Source: Bacteroidales bacterium (GTDB lineage Bacteria > Bacteroidota > Bacteroidia > Bacteroidales > JAAYJT01). Taken from it: a stretch of 64,000 nt of DNA. The notes under the pieces are model-generated. The model saw only the letters and a list, made by a program, of their open reading frames with translations, was not told where the DNA came from and did not search any database. Position 1 is the first letter of the stretch, and each line of letters opens with the position of its first letter. The stretch lies in the NCBI GenBank assembly GCA_012522795.1, contig JAAYJT010000031.1, positions 26,252 through 90,251 of the forward strand, in the 5' to 3' direction. Position numbers and translations under genes: made by a program. Of the stretch, positions 1-9,895 are shown piece by piece.

Positions 1-1
1 T

Positions 2-1165
2 GGAAAACGATTACAGGATAATAATCTGCATTTTGCTTCAACAGATTTACTTTTTAAAACTGGAATTCATAATCTGGATTTGCTTAGTAAAGAGTATAAT
101 GGCACCAAAGTATTATTTCCGGTTAATGAACGTGATGTAGCACTTCCCTACGATCCGTTTGCAGCAGTATTTTTTATGGTTTCCCGATACGAAGAGCACT
201 TGCATTACCGAAAAGATAAATTCGGTAGGTTCACAGCAATGGAAAGTATTGCGTATAAATTTGGCTTCCTGCATAAGCCTGTTGTAAATATATGGACGCT
301 TAAAGTAGGGAAAACGCTTGAGAATCACTTTAATGGATTAAAAATTAAACCAAGGCATTATCGCTTTTTACCAACTTATGATATTGATCAGGCATGGTCG
401 TATAAAAACAAAGGTTTCCTGCGTGTTACACGCACTCTGGCTAAATCAGCGATCAAAGGTGATTTCTCAAATGTTATTGAAAAGATAAGGGTTGTTACCG
501 GCTTTAGAAAAGATCCATTCGACACCTATGAGTATCAGTTATACCTGCAAATGAAATATCATCTGAAGCCTATTTATTTCTTTCTTTTTGGTAAATACGG
601 TGAGTATGATAAAAATATAGCTACTTCAAATATACATTACCGGAATTTGATAAAATATATTGCTGATTATTCGGAAACCGGAATTCATCCATCATACTCA
701 TCAAATTCGAGCAAAGAGATACTTGGCAAAGAAATTAAAGAACTATCGAAAGTATTGAATCGTGAAATTCATCATAGCCGTCAGCATTATTTAAAACTGC
801 ATCTGCCAGATACTTATCGGAATCTTGCAAATTTTGGTATTTCAAAGGATTATACAATGGGCTTTGCTGCCCTACCGGGATTCAGAGCAGGAATTTGCAC
901 ACCCTACCAGTTTTACGATATTGATATGGAAACAGTAGTCCCTGTTACTGTAACACCTTTTGCTGTTATGGATGGCACACTGAAAGATTATATGAAACTA
1001 AGCCCTGGTAAAGCAATTGATACTATTAATGATCTGATTGCAGAAGTAAAGGCAGTAAACGGAGTTTTTTCGAGTCTGTGGCATAACGAAAGCCTTTCAG
1101 AAACTGATAGATGGCTTGGATGGCTGCGGGTATATGAATCGCTGATCGAAAATGCAGTACCTTAA
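2..1165 (+). CDS. Polysaccharide deacetylase-like protein (5'-truncated by the window edge)
   Basis: The reading frame is open from base 2, so the true start lies to the left of the window; the first in-frame start-like codon (TTG at 80) is not evidence of a start. The protein resembles the Bacteroidetes polysaccharide-deacetylase family with an extra N-terminal domain (DUF7033-like). Counted from the TTG at 80, the NodB-like features are the metal-binding pair D101/D103 in TYDIDQAW, the H203-P-S segment in GIHPSYSS, and a late LWHNES segment carrying a candidate catalytic histidine. Such enzymes remove acetyl groups from cell-surface glycans, but the substrate is unknown. The next gene begins 17 bp after the stop and is probably co-transcribed. 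No signal peptide can be judged because the N-terminus is missing. Confidence 0.75.
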   Translation, partial: GKRLQDNNLHFASTDLLFKTGIHNLDLLSKEYNGTKVLFPVNERDVALPYDPFAAVFFMVSRYEEHLHYRKDKFGRFTAMESIAYKFGFLHKPVVNIWTLKVGKTLENHFNGLKIKPRHYRFLPTYDIDQAWSYKNKGFLRVTRTLAKSAIKGDFSNVIEKIRVVTGFRKDPFDTYEYQLYLQMKYHLKPIYFFLFGKYGEYDKNIATSNIHYRNLIKYIADYSETGIHPSYSSNSSKEILGKEIKELSKVLNREIHHSRQHYLKLHLPDTYRNLANFGISKDYTMGFAALPGFRAGICTPYQFYDIDMETVVPVTVTPFAVMDGTLKDYMKLSPGKAIDTINDLIAEVKAVNGVFSSLWHNESLSETDRWLGWLRVYESLIENAVP

Positions 1166-1182
1166 ACTAACTAAGCGGATCT

Positions 1183-2121
1183 ATGATAAGATACCTGATA
1201 AATTCTGAAATTGACTACAACAAATGGGATGATTGCATTGAGCGTTCATATAATGGCAATCTATATGCGTGGTCGTGGTATCTTGATTTGGTTTGTGAAG
1301 GCTGGGATGCAATAATCGCAGGAGATTATGAACAAGTCATGCCTGTTACGGTAGGTAAAAAATATGGCATAAAATATCTGTATCAACCACCATTCACACA
1401 ACAGCTTGGTATATTTTCAACCACCCCTGAATCTGGTTATTCAAATAATGATTTTCTTGAAGTACTTACACATCATTACCGTTTTGCTGAAATAAACCTT
1501 AACCGTTACAACAGGATCAACAATAATAATTTCAAAATCAATTTCAGAAAAAATTATGAACTCGATCTTATTAAACCATACGAACAACTACAAGGCAATT
1601 ATTCGGAAAACACTAGGCGTAATATTAAAAAAGCCGTTAAAGAAGGGATAAATATTTCAGAAAATAGCGATCCAAGAAGCATTATTAAAATATTCAGACA
1701 GGAAAAAGGACGGGAACTGAGAAAGATGGGTGAGCACCATTACAAAATCCTTGAAAAACTTATATACCGCAGTTTATATAAGAATATAGCTACAGTTTCA
1801 GGAGCATTCACACACGAGAATATATTATGCGCCGGCGTTTTTATTATCAGAAGTCATCACAGGTTGGTATTGATTTTTTCAGCAAATAATTCCATTGCCC
1901 GAAATACAGGTTCTATGCATTTATTAATAGATAGCATAATAAAAAAATATGCCGGGCAAGCCCTTACACTTGATTTCGAAGGTTCGGAAATAGAAGGATT
2001 GGCAAGGTTCTATGCTAGTTTTGGTTCAGCTGAGACCCGCTATCCTGTACTTCAGTATAATAATCTGCCATTTTTCGTAAAGCTGATAATTGAAGCTATG
2101 AAACGAATGGGGCTAAAATAG
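1183..2121 (+). CDS. GNAT-fold (FemAB/BioF2-like) acyltransferase
   Basis: A 312-residue soluble protein of the type annotated in Bacteroidetes as GNAT family N-acetyltransferase with a FemAB-like double-GNAT layout. The N-terminal half (about 1-130) has the aromatic-rich YNGNLYAWSWYLD and YLYQPPFTQQLG segments typical of this family. The C-terminal half (about 140-290) includes SENTRRNIKKAVKEG and a late segment of the type LxxLIDSIIKKYA followed by LDFEGSEIEGLARFYASFG. The family transfers acyl or aminoacyl groups, and members near glycan genes are thought to modify surface sugars; the donor and acceptor are unknown here. It lies 17 bp downstream of the deacetylase-like gene, which suggests a shared cell-surface role. 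No membrane segment is evident. Confidence 0.65.
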   Translation: MIRYLINSEIDYNKWDDCIERSYNGNLYAWSWYLDLVCEGWDAIIAGDYEQVMPVTVGKKYGIKYLYQPPFTQQLGIFSTTPESGYSNNDFLEVLTHHYRFAEINLNRYNRINNNNFKINFRKNYELDLIKPYEQLQGNYSENTRRNIKKAVKEGINISENSDPRSIIKIFRQEKGRELRKMGEHHYKILEKLIYRSLYKNIATVSGAFTHENILCAGVFIIRSHHRLVLIFSANNSIARNTGSMHLLIDSIIKKYAGQALTLDFEGSEIEGLARFYASFGSAETRYPVLQYNNLPFFVKLIIEAMKRMGLK

Positions 2122-2151
2122 ATCAAAGCGCAGCTTTTTTTATTATTATTC

Positions 2152-2181
2152 TTTGCTATTCTTCAGCTTTATGTATTTTTG
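2152..2181 (+). promoter_or_regulatory. Bacteroidetes-type promoter of upp
   Basis: A -33 TTTG at 2152-2155 is followed after 18 bases by TATTTTTG at 2174-2181, a full match to the Bacteroidetes -7 consensus TAnnTTTG. Predicted transcription starts near 2188, about 50 bases before the upp start codon. This separates upp and the following permease gene from the glycan genes upstream. Confidence 0.65.
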
Positions 2182-2240
2182 TCGAAATATAGCTGTATTA
2201 CATAACCACATAGAAGGATTACAAAACCTATTATTCCAAC

Positions 2241-2891
2241 ATGCTTATCAAAATTTTGGGCAATCAGAACACGATCATTGATCAGTATATTGCCGAGCTA
2301 AGAGATGCAAATATTCAGCAAGATAATATGCGTTTCAGACATAACCTTGAGAGGATAGGTGAACTTTTTGCCTATGAAATAAGCAAAGAGCTGGTTTATG
2401 AAACCAAACAGGTACTTACTTCACTTGGTGTTGCTGATGTACCTATGCTGAAAAATTATCCTGTGCTGGCAACAATACTAAGGGCAGGTCTGCCTCTTCA
2501 TCAAGGCTTGCTGAATATTTTTGATAAATCAAGTAATGCTTTTGTTTCGGCATATCGTCGTTATCATAAGGATGGGAATTTCAATATAAAAGTTGAGTAC
2601 TCGTCATGTCCGATCATTGAAGACAAAGTGTTGATTTTGTCCGATGCCATGCTTGCCACAGGCATTTCAATGCATTTGTGTTATAAAGAACTAATAAGCA
2701 ACGGAACTCCGAGTCATACACATCTTGTTACAGTACTGGCAAGTACCGAAGGGGTTGAATATTTAAAGCGAAAATTCAAAAATTCTGCTACTCTTTGGGT
2801 TGGTGCAGTTGATTCTGATCTGACAGCCCAGGCTTATATTGTTCCCGGACTTGGTGATGCAGGTGATCTGGCTTTTGGAGCCAAAGACTAA
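2241..2891 (+). CDS. upp: Uracil phosphoribosyltransferase
   Basis: This cytosolic enzyme salvages uracil by joining it to PRPP to make UMP. The 216-residue length fits the family. Two signatures are clear: the PRPP-binding loop in VLILSDAMLATGISM (about residues 131-145) and the C-terminal uracil-binding PGLGDAGDLAFG (about 202-213). An R-AGLPLHQG segment near residue 75 matches the conserved region around the substrate pocket. It has its own promoter match about 60 bp upstream. A permease gene follows after 25 bp, probably by read-through rather than through a shared function. Confidence 0.95.
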   Translation: MLIKILGNQNTIIDQYIAELRDANIQQDNMRFRHNLERIGELFAYEISKELVYETKQVLTSLGVADVPMLKNYPVLATILRAGLPLHQGLLNIFDKSSNAFVSAYRRYHKDGNFNIKVEYSSCPIIEDKVLILSDAMLATGISMHLCYKELISNGTPSHTHLVTVLASTEGVEYLKRKFKNSATLWVGAVDSDLTAQAYIVPGLGDAGDLAFGAKD

Positions 2892-2916
2892 AACATTTAT
2901 TTAAATTCGGGCATCA

Positions 2917-4170
2917 ATGATGGGTTCTAAACTATTTTTTATCAGCGAAAATGTAAAACTGGCGGTTCATTCCATCAAAAGTCATTTGCTCAGAGCTATC
3001 ATAACAATAATGATCATTGCTCTGGGAATAACTGCTTTAGTTGGGATTTTAACCTCAATTGATGCTATCAAATATTTTTTAAATGAGAATTTCTCAATGA
3101 TGGGTGCTAATACCCTCACCATCCAAAACAGGGGGATGAGGATCCAGATAGGTTCACACAGTATACGCCCGAAAACCTATCGTTACATTACTTATAAGGA
3201 AGCAATGCGTTTTAAAAACGAATTTGACTTCAATGCTCATACTTCGGTTTATGTATATGGCTCAGGGGCAGCAACTCTGAATTACGGTTCAGAAAAAACC
3301 AACCCTAACATACCGGTAATAGGGACTGATAATGAATACATTATAACATCAGGTAATGAGGTAGCACAAGGCAGGGATTTCAATGCAATTGAACTTGAAC
3401 TTGGGTCGAACGTAGCTATTATTGGCAGCAATGTGGTTTCGAAACTATTTAAAGCAGGTGTTGATCCTCTGGGGAAAATGGTTGGAATAGGTTCTGACAA
3501 ATATATGGTGATCGGTATTTTAAAAGAAAAAGGCTCTTCAATAGGAATCACCAGCGACAATCATTGTATTGTACCGCTTGAAAATGTCAGGCGTAATTTT
3601 TCAAGGGCTAACATGAATTACTCAATCAATGTAATGGTTGTTGACCCCGAATTGGTCTCAGATGCCGAAAGTGAAGCTATTGGTCTGTTTCGGACCATAA
3701 GGCTGGTTAAAACAGGTGAAGAAACCAATTTTGATGTATCAAAAAGTGATAATATAGCTGAAATACTATTTGAAAACCTGAAATATCTGAGACTGGCTGC
3801 TACTATAATAGGGCTGATAACGCTTTTAGGTGCTGCTATAGGGCTGATGAACATTATGCTTGTATCAGTAACTGAACGAACCCGCGAAATCGGGATACTA
3901 AAGGCTGTAGGAGCAACAAAGAAAACCATCCGCAACCAATTTCTTGCTGAAGCAATAGTAATAGCTCAGTTTGGAGGCATTATCGGGATCATTCTTGGAA
4001 TACTTGCCGGCAATGCGCTTGGCGCTATAATAGGTTCCGGATTTATCATTCCCTGGTTGTGGATAATAGGAGGTGTTATTCTTTGCTTCCTGGTTGCTCT
4101 TGTTTCCGGGATCTTGCCCGCAACAAAAGCTGCCAATCTCGATCCGGTTGATTCGTTACGATATGAGTAA
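2917..4170 (+). CDS. MacB/FtsX-type ABC transporter permease
   Basis: A 417-residue inner-membrane permease subunit. It has one transmembrane helix near the N-terminus (about 25-48), a periplasmic MacB-like core domain (about 50-270), then three helices at about 290-320, 340-370 and 375-405 that form the FtsX domain. The conserved [19 protein letters not shown] coupling segment and the C-terminal [17 protein letters not shown] are hallmarks of the family. Members work with a LolD/MacB-type ATPase and move lipoproteins, peptides or other hydrophobic cargo, or act as mechanotransmission devices. No ATPase gene is adjacent, so its partner must be encoded elsewhere. Two ATGs are adjacent at 2917 and 2920; either could start the protein. 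Confidence 0.85.
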   Translation: MMGSKLFFISENVKLAVHSIKSHLLRAIITIMIIALGITALVGILTSIDAIKYFLNENFSMMGANTLTIQNRGMRIQIGSHSIRPKTYRYITYKEAMRFKNEFDFNAHTSVYVYGSGAATLNYGSEKTNPNIPVIGTDNEYIITSGNEVAQGRDFNAIELELGSNVAIIGSNVVSKLFKAGVDPLGKMVGIGSDKYMVIGILKEKGSSIGITSDNHCIVPLENVRRNFSRANMNYSINVMVVDPELVSDAESEAIGLFRTIRLVKTGEETNFDVSKSDNIAEILFENLKYLRLAATIIGLITLLGAAIGLMNIMLVSVTERTREIGILKAVGATKKTIRNQFLAEAIVIAQFGGIIGIILGILAGNALGAIIGSGFIIPWLWIIGGVILCFLVALVSGILPATKAANLDPVDSLRYE

Positions 4171-4210
4171 ATCCATACAGTAACCTTATTCTCAGACGAT
4201 TAACCAATGA

Positions 4211-5218
4211 TTATTTTCTTTCCACAATCTTTGATCTGAAGCCTTCACTTATCCATGTTTGTAATTCTTCGCCATTCTCTGAATAAATCAGGAAAGCTTC
4301 CAAATCTTTTCTGATTTTAAGAAATTCAATAGTTTTTTCAACTCCCATAACCATAAAAGCTGTAGCGTAAGCATCGGCCGTCATACAATCTTCTGCCAAT
4401 ACCGAGACGCTAAGCAGAGAATGTTGTACCGGATAGCCGGTAAATGGATCAATGGTATGAGAATAGCGAACACCGTCTTCAATATAAAACCTCCGGTAAT
4501 TTCCCGAAGTAGCTATTGCCATGTTTTCAAGCTCCACAATAGCTTTAAGTTCACGTGAACTATTCTGATCTTCTGATGGTTTCTCCACTCCTACTTTCCA
4601 TAATGTCCCATTGGGTTTACGTCCGTGGGCTATCACCTCACCACCAATATCAACAAGATATCTACTAACACCTTTTGACTCAATAAATTGCGCAACCACA
4701 TCAACTGCATATCCTTTGGCAATAGCATTAAAATCAATCTGAGCGCCCGGAACAGCTTTTATTATCCTGTTATTCTCAAGTTTAAAATTTCTGTAACCAA
4801 CCAGTTTCAATAAACTATCAATTGTGTTTCTGTCAAGATGCAGCCTGTCGCTAAAACCAAATCCCCAGGCATTTACCAGGGGTCCTACCGAAAAATCAAA
4901 ATATCCGTCTGTTGCTTCCGCTACCTCATAAGCCTTGCGAAAAACAGTAATAAACCAGTCATCCGCTTCTGTATCAGTTTCATCCCGGTTGATTTTTGAA
5001 ATAATCGAGTTTGGCTCATAAACTGAAACTGAAAAATTAAAAGCATCAAGCAGGGAATCAATTTCTTTCTGGAAATTGCGTTCTTGATTATCAAAATAGC
5101 TTATATCGTAATAAGTGCCCTGAGCTGCCCCCTGAAACCTGACCATTTTCTCATTGCCAGAATGTGAGCAGGCGGAAAAAACCAAGAGCAATACATTGAA
5201 AATCAATAAATTTCTCAT
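4211..5218 (-). CDS. apbE: FAD:protein FMN transferase (lipoprotein)
   Basis: ApbE covalently attaches FMN to a threonine of target proteins such as NqrB and NqrC, using FAD as donor. The 335-residue protein has a lipobox ending at C17 (VFSAC), so it is probably an inner-membrane lipoprotein facing the periplasm. Family signatures are visible: AYEVAEATDGYFDFSVGPLV, the VDIGGEVIAHG segment, and the Mg/FAD-binding HTIDPFTGYP followed by MTADAYATAFMVMG. It lies directly downstream of nqrF in the same direction, and both NqrB and NqrC here carry the FMN-acceptor motif. An intrinsic terminator-like hairpin stands between nqrF and apbE, which may lower or uncouple its expression. Confidence 0.93.
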   Translation of the reverse strand: MRNLLIFNVLLLVFSACSHSGNEKMVRFQGAAQGTYYDISYFDNQERNFQKEIDSLLDAFNFSVSVYEPNSIISKINRDETDTEADDWFITVFRKAYEVAEATDGYFDFSVGPLVNAWGFGFSDRLHLDRNTIDSLLKLVGYRNFKLENNRIIKAVPGAQIDFNAIAKGYAVDVVAQFIESKGVSRYLVDIGGEVIAHGRKPNGTLWKVGVEKPSEDQNSSRELKAIVELENMAIATSGNYRRFYIEDGVRYSHTIDPFTGYPVQHSLLSVSVLAEDCMTADAYATAFMVMGVEKTIEFLKIRKDLEAFLIYSENGEELQTWISEGFRSKIVERK

Positions 5219-5232
5219 ACTATTAAATAAAA

Positions 5233-5282
5233 AAACGACACATTATTTGCATTGACAACTCTCAATATTTAATGTGTCGTTT
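5233..5282 (-). terminator. Intrinsic terminator-like hairpin between nqrF and apbE
   Basis: A perfect 13-bp inverted repeat (arms 5233-5245 and 5270-5282, AAACGACACATTA and its complement) encloses a 24-base loop. Read on the minus strand the second arm runs into a T-rich tract. It lies just after the nqrF stop and 15 bases before the apbE start. Confidence 0.6.
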
Positions 5283-5305
5283 GTAATTTTCAGAACATTA
5301 CTTTA

Positions 5306-6550
5306 TCATGAGCCAAAATCGTCGAATGCAATATTTTCTTTTGGAACCCCAAGGTTATCAAGCATCTTAAATACAGCATCGTTCATCATTGGCGGTCCAC
5401 ATAGGTAATATTCAATTTCTTCAGGCTCAGAATGCTTACTAAGATAATTATTCAATACCACCTGGTGAATAAAACCAGTATAGCCTGTCCAGTTGTCTTC
5501 GGGCAATGGTTCTGAAAGAGCAAGATTAAACTCAAAATTAGGAAAATTCTTTTCAATTTCATGAAACTCATCATCGTAGAAAACTTCGCGCAGCGACCTG
5601 GCTCCATACCAATACGATACTTTACGTGTTGTTTTTTCAGTATGGAAAAGATGGAAAATTTGCGAACGCAATGGAGCCATTCCAGCGCCACCACCAATAT
5701 AAACCATCTCTTTATCTGTATTTTTAATATGGAAATCACCATAAGGTCCTGAAACCATAACTTTATCGCCCGGCTTTCTTGCGAATATATACGAAGAACA
5801 AATGCCAGGATTAACATTCATAAAACGGTTTTTGGTACGATCCCATGGTGGAGTTGCAATACGAATGTTAAGCATTACAATATTACCTTCAGCGGGATGA
5901 TTCGCCATTGAATAAGCTCTGAAAATAGGTTCAGGATTTTTCATTTTCAAATCAAAAATACCAAGCTTATCCCAATCCTCACGGAATTTTTCTTCAACTT
6001 CAATATCCTTAAAATCTATCTGAGTTTTGGGTACATCAATCTGAATATAACCTCCTGACTGAAAATCAAGTATTTCGCCTTCTGGTAATTTAACCACAAA
6101 TTCTTTGATAAACGTTGCCACATTTCGGTTGCTAATCACTTCACATTCCCATTTCTTAATTCCGAAAATTTCTTTTGGAATTCCAATCTTCAGATCTTCA
6201 CGAACTTTAACCTGGCAACTCAACCTCCAGTGATTTTGTTGTTCTTTTCGAGTAAAATAACCCTTTTCCGTTTGAAGAATTTCTCCGGCTCCTTCAAACA
6301 CCTGACATTTGCACATAGCGCATGTGCCTTGCCCTCCACATGCTGATGGCAAGAAAATCTTTTCCTGTGCCAAAGTGCTTAAAAGAGTCGAACCAGGATC
6401 TGCTTCTATAACTTTGTCATCGTTGATAGTAATTTTTACTTTACCGGGAGGAGTCAGCTTTGCACGTACATATAGCAAAATGCCAACCAAGAGCAAGGTT
6501 ATGGCAAGAAAAACCACAATACTTATCAAAATAATTGTTCCGGTTCCCAT
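5306..6550 (-). CDS. nqrF: Na+-translocating NADH:quinone reductase subunit F
   Basis: NqrF is the NADH-oxidising entry subunit of the respiratory sodium pump. It has one N-terminal membrane helix (about 4-28). A [2Fe-2S] ferredoxin domain follows, with C71, C77, C80 and C112. A ferredoxin-reductase-type FAD/NADH domain occupies the C-terminal half: RAYS at 211-214 binds FAD and GGGAGMAP at 286-293 binds NADH. The length of 414 residues fits the family. It is the last of six nqr genes on this strand, 43 bp after nqrE. Electrons pass from NADH to FAD to the iron-sulfur cluster and on to NqrD/E and the FMN subunits. Confidence 0.97.
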   Translation of the reverse strand: MGTGTIILISIVVFLAITLLLVGILLYVRAKLTPPGKVKITINDDKVIEADPGSTLLSTLAQEKIFLPSACGGQGTCAMCKCQVFEGAGEILQTEKGYFTRKEQQNHWRLSCQVKVREDLKIGIPKEIFGIKKWECEVISNRNVATFIKEFVVKLPEGEILDFQSGGYIQIDVPKTQIDFKDIEVEEKFREDWDKLGIFDLKMKNPEPIFRAYSMANHPAEGNIVMLNIRIATPPWDRTKNRFMNVNPGICSSYIFARKPGDKVMVSGPYGDFHIKNTDKEMVYIGGGAGMAPLRSQIFHLFHTEKTTRKVSYWYGARSLREVFYDDEFHEIEKNFPNFEFNLALSEPLPEDNWTGYTGFIHQVVLNNYLSKHSEPEEIEYYLCGPPMMNDAVFKMLDNLGVPKENIAFDDFGS

Positions 6551-6593
6551 TTTATAATTTTTCAGTATTTAATAATTATTTCCTTAACAAATT

Positions 6594-7217
6594 TTAGAGT
6601 TTTATTCCCATAAAACTCATAAAGGCTATTGCCATCAAACCTGTAACAATAAATGCAATCCCAAGCCCTCTGAGTGGCTTAGGAATATTTGAATAACGTA
6701 TTTTTTCCCTTATTGCAGCAATTGCAACAATAGCAAGAAACCATCCTATACCACTTCCAAAACCAAATGCAGTTGCTTCGGCAATTGAACCATAATCACG
6801 CTCCTGCATAAAAAGCGACCCACCAAGAATAGCACAGTTTACAGCGATAAGAGGAAGAAATATACCTAAAGAATTGTACAATGCAGGTGAAAATTTCTCG
6901 ACTATCATCTCAACAAGCTGTACAATTGAAGCAATAACAGCAATGAACATGATGAAGCTGAGAAAACTAAGATCAACATTGGCAAAACTATCACCAAGCC
7001 ACGATAATGCACCTTCGCGTAGAAGATAATTGTGGATAAGATAGTCAACCGGTACAGTTACCACCATTACAAAAATAACGGCAACTCCAAGTCCTACTGA
7101 AGTTTTCAATGTTTTTGATACTGCCAGATATGAACACATACCCAGGAAGTATGCAAAAATCATATTCTCAATAAAAATTGACTTTATGAAGATGTTAAAG
7201 ATATTTTCCATAATCAA
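6594..7217 (-). CDS. nqrE: Na+-translocating NADH:quinone reductase subunit E
   Basis: A six-helix inner-membrane subunit of Na+-NQR, homologous to NqrD and to the Rnf subunits A/E. The segment [13 protein letters not shown] near residue 30 and [12 protein letters not shown] near residue 125 each contain the conserved cysteine; in the solved complexes NqrD and NqrE together hold a [2Fe-2S] centre in the membrane. The track to nqrD is tight (18 bp). Translation may begin at the first ATG (7217) or at the ATG two codons later that gives MENIFNIF, the more usual family start. Typical family length (207 residues as written). Confidence 0.96.
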   Translation of the reverse strand: MIMENIFNIFIKSIFIENMIFAYFLGMCSYLAVSKTLKTSVGLGVAVIFVMVVTVPVDYLIHNYLLREGALSWLGDSFANVDLSFLSFIMFIAVIASIVQLVEMIVEKFSPALYNSLGIFLPLIAVNCAILGGSLFMQERDYGSIAEATAFGFGSGIGWFLAIVAIAAIREKIRYSNIPKPLRGLGIAFIVTGLMAIAFMSFMGIKL

Positions 7218-7235
7218 TCCGTATTAAATAGTTGA

Positions 7236-7892
7236 CTAATTTTCTTCCTGTAAATCAGGGTTCTTAGTACGCTGTATCCAAATAATGATCCCTACAAGAA
7301 ACAAAGCTGCTGGCGGTAAGATCATCAATCCGTTGTTTACATATCCTAGATCGTAAAAAACCTTAGGTAGAACCGGTAGCCCCCAGATAGTTCCTGAGCC
7401 CAGCAATTCACGGAAGAATGCAACAACAATCAGAATGATTCCATATCCTACACCATTTCCGATACCGTCAATAAAGGAATCCCATGGTTTATTAGCCATA
7501 GCGAAAGCTTCAAGACGTCCCATAAGAATACAGTTTGTAATAATGAGCCCAACAAATACCGATAGTTGTTTACTTACATCATACATATATGCTTTAAGTA
7601 CCTGATCGACAAGGATAACAAGTGCTGCTATTACAACAAGCTGAACAATAATCCTGATCCTTGGCGGTATGGTATTACGAAGTGCCGATATGGTCAGGTT
7701 GGACATGGCAGTAACAATTACTACTGATAGAGCCATTACAAAAGCAGGTTCAAGTTTAACTGTTACAGCAAGAGCCGAACAAATCCCAAGCACCTGAACA
7801 GTTATAGGGTTTTCTTTGTTGAGGGGACCCAATAACAGTTTTTTTGTTTTAGCTGAGAATAAAGGTTCTCTTTCAGTTTTTGCTGTATTCAT
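7236..7892 (-). CDS. nqrD: Na+-translocating NADH:quinone reductase subunit D
   Basis: An integral membrane subunit of Na+-NQR with six predicted helices in 218 residues. The conserved cysteine segments [14 protein letters not shown] (near residue 37) and [14 protein letters not shown] (near 120) pair with those of NqrE to hold the intramembrane iron-sulfur centre. [11 protein letters not shown] and the [12 protein letters not shown] loop are also conserved in the family. Its start lies inside the 3' end of nqrC (20-bp overlap), so translation of the two is probably coupled. Confidence 0.96.
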   Translation of the reverse strand: MNTAKTEREPLFSAKTKKLLLGPLNKENPITVQVLGICSALAVTVKLEPAFVMALSVVIVTAMSNLTISALRNTIPPRIRIIVQLVVIAALVILVDQVLKAYMYDVSKQLSVFVGLIITNCILMGRLEAFAMANKPWDSFIDGIGNGVGYGIILIVVAFFRELLGSGTIWGLPVLPKVFYDLGYVNNGLMILPPAALFLVGIIIWIQRTKNPDLQEEN

Positions 7893-8649
7893 AAAGCTTT
7901 CTGATTTTAAAGTAAGTAATATAATTTTCCATACAATCTTTCAGCATAGCCGAAACACCATTACTGGTAATGGTTCCACCCGAAATTGCATCAACACCAT
8001 GCACAGGGTCAATATTAGAGTTTGCTACTCCACCTTGTACCACCTGTACTGAAACGAAGTTACCTGATTTATCAAAAATGGTTTTTTCGGGGAATTGATG
8101 TGTGAATATTTCGGTAGATATTTCAGCTCCTAACCCCGGGGTTTCGCCTTTATGACCGAAAGTAACACCTTCTACAGTATTAAAATCACTTTTAAGCGCT
8201 ATATTTCCCCATATTCCACCCCATAAACCAGTACCACTCAATGGGATAATATAAATAACTTCTTCTCCTTTTTCACATACAAATAAAGGGAAAACCGGAT
8301 CTTCAACCTGTTTGCCCTTAGCAAGATTCTGCTTGGCTTTTAATTCCGTTTTGAGATCAACGTCAAAAGCCCTGCGGTCTCCCATTTCAAACTTCCCGTC
8401 AGCATAAATGCTTACCTCTTCACCGTCACTGTTAATAAGTATTTCTCTGGTAATATGTTTGTCGTAAAGTGCTTCTGCTGTTGCAGGAGTTGATTCAATA
8501 TTAGCTGAGCTGAGCATATCCTGAATCTTCTCGATCTTTACATTTCTATCCTGTGCGGGTTTAAGCAGAAGAGCTGCTGCCGAAAGCATTGCTGCTACCA
8601 ATATTACCATGATAGAAGCATATCTGAATATATAACCGTTACTGAACAT
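7873..8649 (-). CDS. nqrC: Na+-translocating NADH:quinone reductase subunit C
   Basis: NqrC is a one- or two-helix membrane-anchored subunit with a periplasmic FMN-binding domain. The N-terminal helix spans about 10-30. The FMN is attached through a phosphoester bond to a threonine in the motif SGGT, here T226 in [11 protein letters not shown]; this is the site modified by ApbE, encoded downstream. The segment [12 protein letters not shown] (about 151-162) and [13 protein letters not shown] (about 175-187) are family signatures. The gene overlaps nqrD by 20 bp and starts 32 bp after nqrB. Confidence 0.96.
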   Translation of the reverse strand: MFSNGYIFRYASIMVILVAAMLSAAALLLKPAQDRNVKIEKIQDMLSSANIESTPATAEALYDKHITREILINSDGEEVSIYADGKFEMGDRRAFDVDLKTELKAKQNLAKGKQVEDPVFPLFVCEKGEEVIYIIPLSGTGLWGGIWGNIALKSDFNTVEGVTFGHKGETPGLGAEISTEIFTHQFPEKTIFDKSGNFVSVQVVQGGVANSNIDPVHGVDAISGGTITSNGVSAMLKDCMENYITYFKIRKLYEYSKN

Positions 8650-8681
8650 AATGATATATTATTTTTAATTTGGTATAAATA

Positions 8682-9839
8682 TCAGGCTTTTACCGGTTTC
8701 ATACGTTTAAGCCTTCTTTTAATATTTGCTTCTACCACATAATTATCAATAAGTGGAGCAAAAACGTTCATAAGCAGAATTGCCAGCATCATACCCTCAG
8801 GATATGCCGGATTCAAAACTCTGATAAGTACAGCAAAAACGCCTATCAGGAAACCATAAATGATCTTACCTGTGCTAGTTTGTGCTGCAGTTACAGGATC
8901 AGTTGCCATAAAGATCGCTCCAAAAGCAAAGCCTCCAATCACCAGATGGTAATAAAAAGGCACTTCCATAAAGGCATTCACAGCAACAAGATTTAAAAGC
9001 CCACCCATAAAAATTCCGCCAAGAACTACAGAAATCATAATCCTGAGGCTACCCACACCAGTAAAGGCTAGAATAACAGCACCTATCAAAATGGCTATCA
9101 CAGAAGTTTCACCAATTGATCCGGGTATAAAACCACAAAACATATCCATAAAAGAATGTGTGAAATGAACCGAACCGGTATCAATTCCGGCGGCGGCTTC
9201 TGCCAATGGAGTTGCACCTGAAAATCCATCTGCTTTATCAGATATCCATACTTTTTCACCCGACATAAAAGCGGGATAGGCAAAAAACAAAAATGCTCGT
9301 GCTGTTAAAGCCGGATTAAGGATGTTCATTCCGGTACCTCCAAAAACCTCTTTGCCGATAATAACAGCAAAAGCAGTTGCAACAGCCACCATCCATAACG
9401 GTATATCAGGCGGAACTATAAGGGGTATAAGCATACCTGTTACCAGGAAGCCTTCATTCACTTCGTGGTGTCTGATCTGAGCAAAAATAAATTCAATAGC
9501 AAGCCCTGTAACATAAGAAACTATGATTATAGGAAGCACTTTACCCAAGCCGTACAATATATTATTCCAAAACCCTGCAGTTTGACCCAAAGAAAGGTAG
9601 TGCTGATAACCTACATTCCAAATCCCAAACAGCAATGCAGGAATCACCGAAGCGACAACAATACTCATAGTACGCTTCATATCAATGCTGTCGCGGATAT
9701 GGCTGCCTTGTAAAGTCGTTTTATCGGGAACAAAGAGAAAAGTTTCAAAAGCATCGAATGTGGAATGCAACTTTTCGAACTTTCCCCCCTTTTGGAATTG
9801 AGGCTTGATTTTGTCCAGTTGTTTTCTGAGCGATTTCAT
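8682..9839 (-). CDS. nqrB: Na+-translocating NADH:quinone reductase subunit B
   Basis: The largest membrane subunit of Na+-NQR, thought to contain the sodium path and to bind riboflavin and a covalently bound FMN. The FMN-acceptor threonine is T210 in GFSGATPLAEAAAG, which matches the ApbE target motif. About ten membrane helices are seen. IGKEVFGGTGMNILNPALTARAF (about 161-183; conserved glycines and NPAL) and the MATDPVTAAQT segment are family hallmarks. The length (385) is normal. It lies 56 bp after nqrA in the operon. Confidence 0.97.
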   Translation of the reverse strand: MKSLRKQLDKIKPQFQKGGKFEKLHSTFDAFETFLFVPDKTTLQGSHIRDSIDMKRTMSIVVASVIPALLFGIWNVGYQHYLSLGQTAGFWNNILYGLGKVLPIIIVSYVTGLAIEFIFAQIRHHEVNEGFLVTGMLIPLIVPPDIPLWMVAVATAFAVIIGKEVFGGTGMNILNPALTARAFLFFAYPAFMSGEKVWISDKADGFSGATPLAEAAAGIDTGSVHFTHSFMDMFCGFIPGSIGETSVIAILIGAVILAFTGVGSLRIMISVVLGGIFMGGLLNLVAVNAFMEVPFYYHLVIGGFAFGAIFMATDPVTAAQTSTGKIIYGFLIGVFAVLIRVLNPAYPEGMMLAILLMNVFAPLIDNYVVEANIKRRLKRMKPVKA

Positions 9840-9895
9840 TAAAATTTATGTTGATTCTTGTTTAAATAATCTGATTAATTAGTATCACATTAGAA

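Noticed and set aside
5452..5817. 121-codon open frame on the minus strand
   Set aside because: It is a frame-shifted shadow inside nqrF, whose own frame carries all expected cofactor motifs.
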